DNA of 64,000 bases from Acanthosepion lycidas (lineage: Eukaryota; Mollusca; Cephalopoda; Sepiida; Sepiidae): the NCBI GenBank assembly GCA_963932145.1, contig OZ010581.1, positions 86,794,912-86,858,911 on the forward strand. The letters run 5' to 3'. Position 1 is the stretch's first letter, and every line of letters begins with the position of its first letter. Under the pieces are notes generated by a model, which ran no database searches, was not told the origin of the DNA, and was given only the letters and a program-made list of their open reading frames with translations. Shown here in pieces: positions 62,004 to 64,000 of this stretch. Both the position numbers and the translations under genes were made by a program.

Positions 62004-62197
62004 GTGACATCCAACCTCTACGTCAAATTGTGACGTCAGCCGATCCCGGGTCTTGTCCTGGTCACGGCGCCAGTTGTGGCATCCAACCGTTACGTCCAAT
62101 TGTGACGTCAGCCGATCCCGGGTCTTATCCTCGTCGCGGCGCCAATGGTGGCATCCAAAACCGATCCAGAGTCTTATCCCGGTTGCGGCGCCAATTG
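62004..62197 (-). repeat. 72-bp tandem leader repeat, 2.7 copies, each with a GGCGCCA site
   Basis: Units start GTGACATCCAACC (62004), GTGGCATCCAACC (62076) and GTGGCATCCAAAACC (62148). Shared parts are TGACGTCAGCCGATCCCGGG and TCTT.TCC..GT..CGGCGCCA. The third unit lacks about 20 bp. The last GGCGCCA (62187-62193) sits next to the LTR-like block where a primer site (TGGCGCC on minus) belongs. Confidence 0.85.
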
Positions 62198-63065
62198 TGA
62201 TGATCTAACCTTTAAGTGATTCGGATGGGAATCTGGTTAGATTCGATATCAGCCTCGTCGTTCCCAACTCGCTTCCAACGTCTGGTTACCGAAGTAACTA
62301 CTTTGATCTCCAGTCTGCCTACCCACGTTGTGAATTGATCTTAGGCAGACGAAATCAATCAGCGTTGGGACCGCACTGCAAGCTCGAGTTCGAATGAGGG
62401 CGGTATCGCACAAGTACGGGCAAAAGAAAATAAAATAATAAGTCGAAAATGGTATCAAAAAAAGGATAACAATACTTTATATCTGGTTGCTGGATACATA
62501 GGACTGCGTCTATCTCCCGACCCGCTATATGGATTGTGACACGTGGTTTTCAGGCGAAATTCACAAAGCTTATTTTGGTGGTGTGAGTCTAAGTCTTCCT
62601 TCAAAAAATAAATTGTTCTTGGTTTGAAGATGAGTTCGGAAGTTGCGCGAATCTTGGTCAGCTCTTCGTAGCGGGGCTTCAGAGCTGTCAACTGGAACTC
62701 TCTCTCGAACCCAAAACTAAACTCAACTGAAACTCTAACTCTACTGATTTTTGCTCGCTGCGACTTTGCTTATATGGACGCCGATTCAAAACCGGGGGTG
62801 GGCTCGTCGGGGTTTGAGGTTCCTTGATAAGTCTAAATCCATAAACCCCTTCTTTTGTCTTCGGTCAGGAAAAATTCATTATTTCCATTTTTGGAAGTCT
62901 TCTCTTACTCCCACCTTCTCTTATTTTCATATGGACATCTTCCCACTTCTTCATAGTAATCCCTCATACTTTTACTCACTGCGGCTGCCTCTTTGCGTCA
63001 CATGATCACCTCCGCCTGGCTGGTTAGCGTTCGACCAATGGTCGATCAACAGTGTGGGCGTGACT
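62196..63065 (-). mobile_element. LTR-like block of an unidentified retroelement
   Basis: Starts TGTGATGATCTAACC right after a TGGCGCC primer-site candidate. It is less AT-rich than its surroundings and contains a TATA box in the minus direction with a transcript-like region leading to the primer site. That is the U3-R-U5-PBS order of a 5' LTR on minus. The outer boundary and a second LTR were not found in the window, and no gag or pol is recognisable to the left. Open frames inside it are probably not genes. Confidence 0.5.
62769..62777 (-). promoter_or_regulatory. TATA box of the LTR-like block
   Basis: Minus reads GTCCATATAAGCAAAGTCGC, followed by a purine-rich leader. Confidence 0.5.
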
Positions 63066-64000
63066 AGACTAGCCTTGTTCTTAAAAAATATATATTTTGT
63101 TCAAAGAAAAAAAAAATTATCTTTTTCTTTACCTTTTCTTTCTTTTGTTTCTCTCTTCTTCTCTGGCCGCCAAGAAGACAATACGACCCGTAGAGTGACA
63201 ATCTCAATTCTTATCCTAACGTCACGGCATATGGAATTCTTCAATCAGATTTTCGCCAGCACCAAGAGGCTAGTCAACCAGACACTCTCATTCTTCGGCG
63301 CCAAAGAAATATTGTTTCGCTGTCATATTCAAATTCCAACACAGCCCAGATGTGTTTTCTCTCAATGACACCTCCCATCGACTAAGATCCAACCTAGAGA
63401 TGACTCTCTTTGTGTGTGGTCAACAGATGACCTATTAAATTGTTTTCAGACAGCATCATGACACAAGTAAACCTTTATCTATTTAAAACTCTGTATCACC
63501 TCGTGTATGTCAATTAGCTTTATGACAATGGCCATAAAAATTTTGACCATTCTTCATTTATCAAAACAACATTTTCAAATGTCTCTTCTCGTAGGTGACT
63601 TTATCTTTAAAATTTTCCTCGCAGGGAACCCCACCACTCCCGACAATCAGCCTGTCACAAAGACACAGTTAATTTTTTATCTATCTAAACAAAACAATGT
63701 ATTAACCTGGACCCTGCCAGCCAGCCCCAAGACAATGGCCGACAGAACCCTCACCAGTGTCTTCCATTATCAAAATGGTATTTCTCGTGGGTGGCCTCCC
63801 GTTATCATATAAGTTAAGTTTCATCTCTCTTTTTTCTTTCTTTTCTTTCTCTTTTTCCTCTCCTTCTTTTTGCGCCCCTAAATGGTGTCACAGGAAGCTA
63901 CCTGTGACTTCTTGTCTTCGGCAATTTCCGCAGCCACAAAATATTTTCCTCGTCTCTTCTCGATGTGCGCAACACATTAAAATGAGTGAGATTTGAATGA
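63066..64000. other. Pyrimidine-rich stretch to window end, with a diverged duplication
   Basis: GACAATGGCC...ATCAAAA...TCTCGTAGGTG (63523-63597) recurs as GACAATGGCC...ATCAAAA...TCTCGTGGGTG (63731-63794). Open frames here carry no recognised motif. It could be U3 sequence of the adjoining LTR. Confidence 0.45.

Noticed and set aside
62249..62691. Two minus-strand open frames in the LTR-like block
   Set aside because: They lie between the TATA box and primer-site candidate, where LTR R-U5 sequence is expected, and show no motif.

Overview
The window looks like animal (eukaryotic) repeat-rich DNA with no recognisable host gene. It is AT-rich, full of long TA, GA, CA and ATT microsatellites, and nearly all recognisable protein sequence belongs to transposable elements: Tc1/mariner DNA transposons, Ty3/gypsy LTR elements of the CsRn1 type (tRNA-Trp-like primer site, CHCC Gag knuckle), Penelope-like elements with GIY-YIG endonuclease remnants, and non-LTR retrotransposons. 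This mix suggests a lophotrochozoan, most likely a mollusc and possibly a cephalopod; that assignment is inference. The window is probably intergenic or intronic.

Layout. 0-12 kb is mostly plain AT-rich DNA holding one intact Tc1 transposon (5350-6584, the only undamaged gene in the window), a mariner scrap near 7.4 kb and several microsatellites. 11.9-12.8 kb is a decayed Penelope-like element. 15.7-17.8 kb is an internally damaged non-LTR element. 21.5-22.5 kb is a solo LTR of the same family as the complete LTR element at 49-55 kb. 25.8-28.2 kb holds a rearranged mariner relative, a LINE tail and a Tc1 relic. 29.3-31.7 kb is a second decayed non-LTR element. 33.3-35 kb is a gypsy relic reduced to Gag plus the integrase end. 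35.9-36.4 kb is a 256-bp tandem duplication. 36.9-38.4 kb is a Tc1 element with long IR/DR ends and a dead transposase.

39.3-43.3 kb is a CsRn1-type gypsy element without recognised LTRs. 45.5-46.2 kb is half of a mariner. 46.4-48.0 kb is a 1577-bp non-autonomous element with perfect 27-bp inverted ends. At 48.7-56.1 kb a Penelope-like reverse transcriptase reading frame is split by a CsRn1-type element with two LTRs (48930-54779) and an AAAC target duplication. 56.5-57.0 kb has a Tc1 scrap and a long hairpin. 57-62 kb is plain. 62-63.1 kb has a 72-bp tandem leader repeat beside an LTR-like promoter.

The observation most worth following: both CsRn1-type elements carry a GGGAAAC heptamer in the exact Gag register, 15-18 nt before the gag stop, with pol resuming in the -1 frame. 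In the first element a perfect 9-bp stem begins 6 nt downstream. This is a strong candidate programmed -1 frameshift signal.
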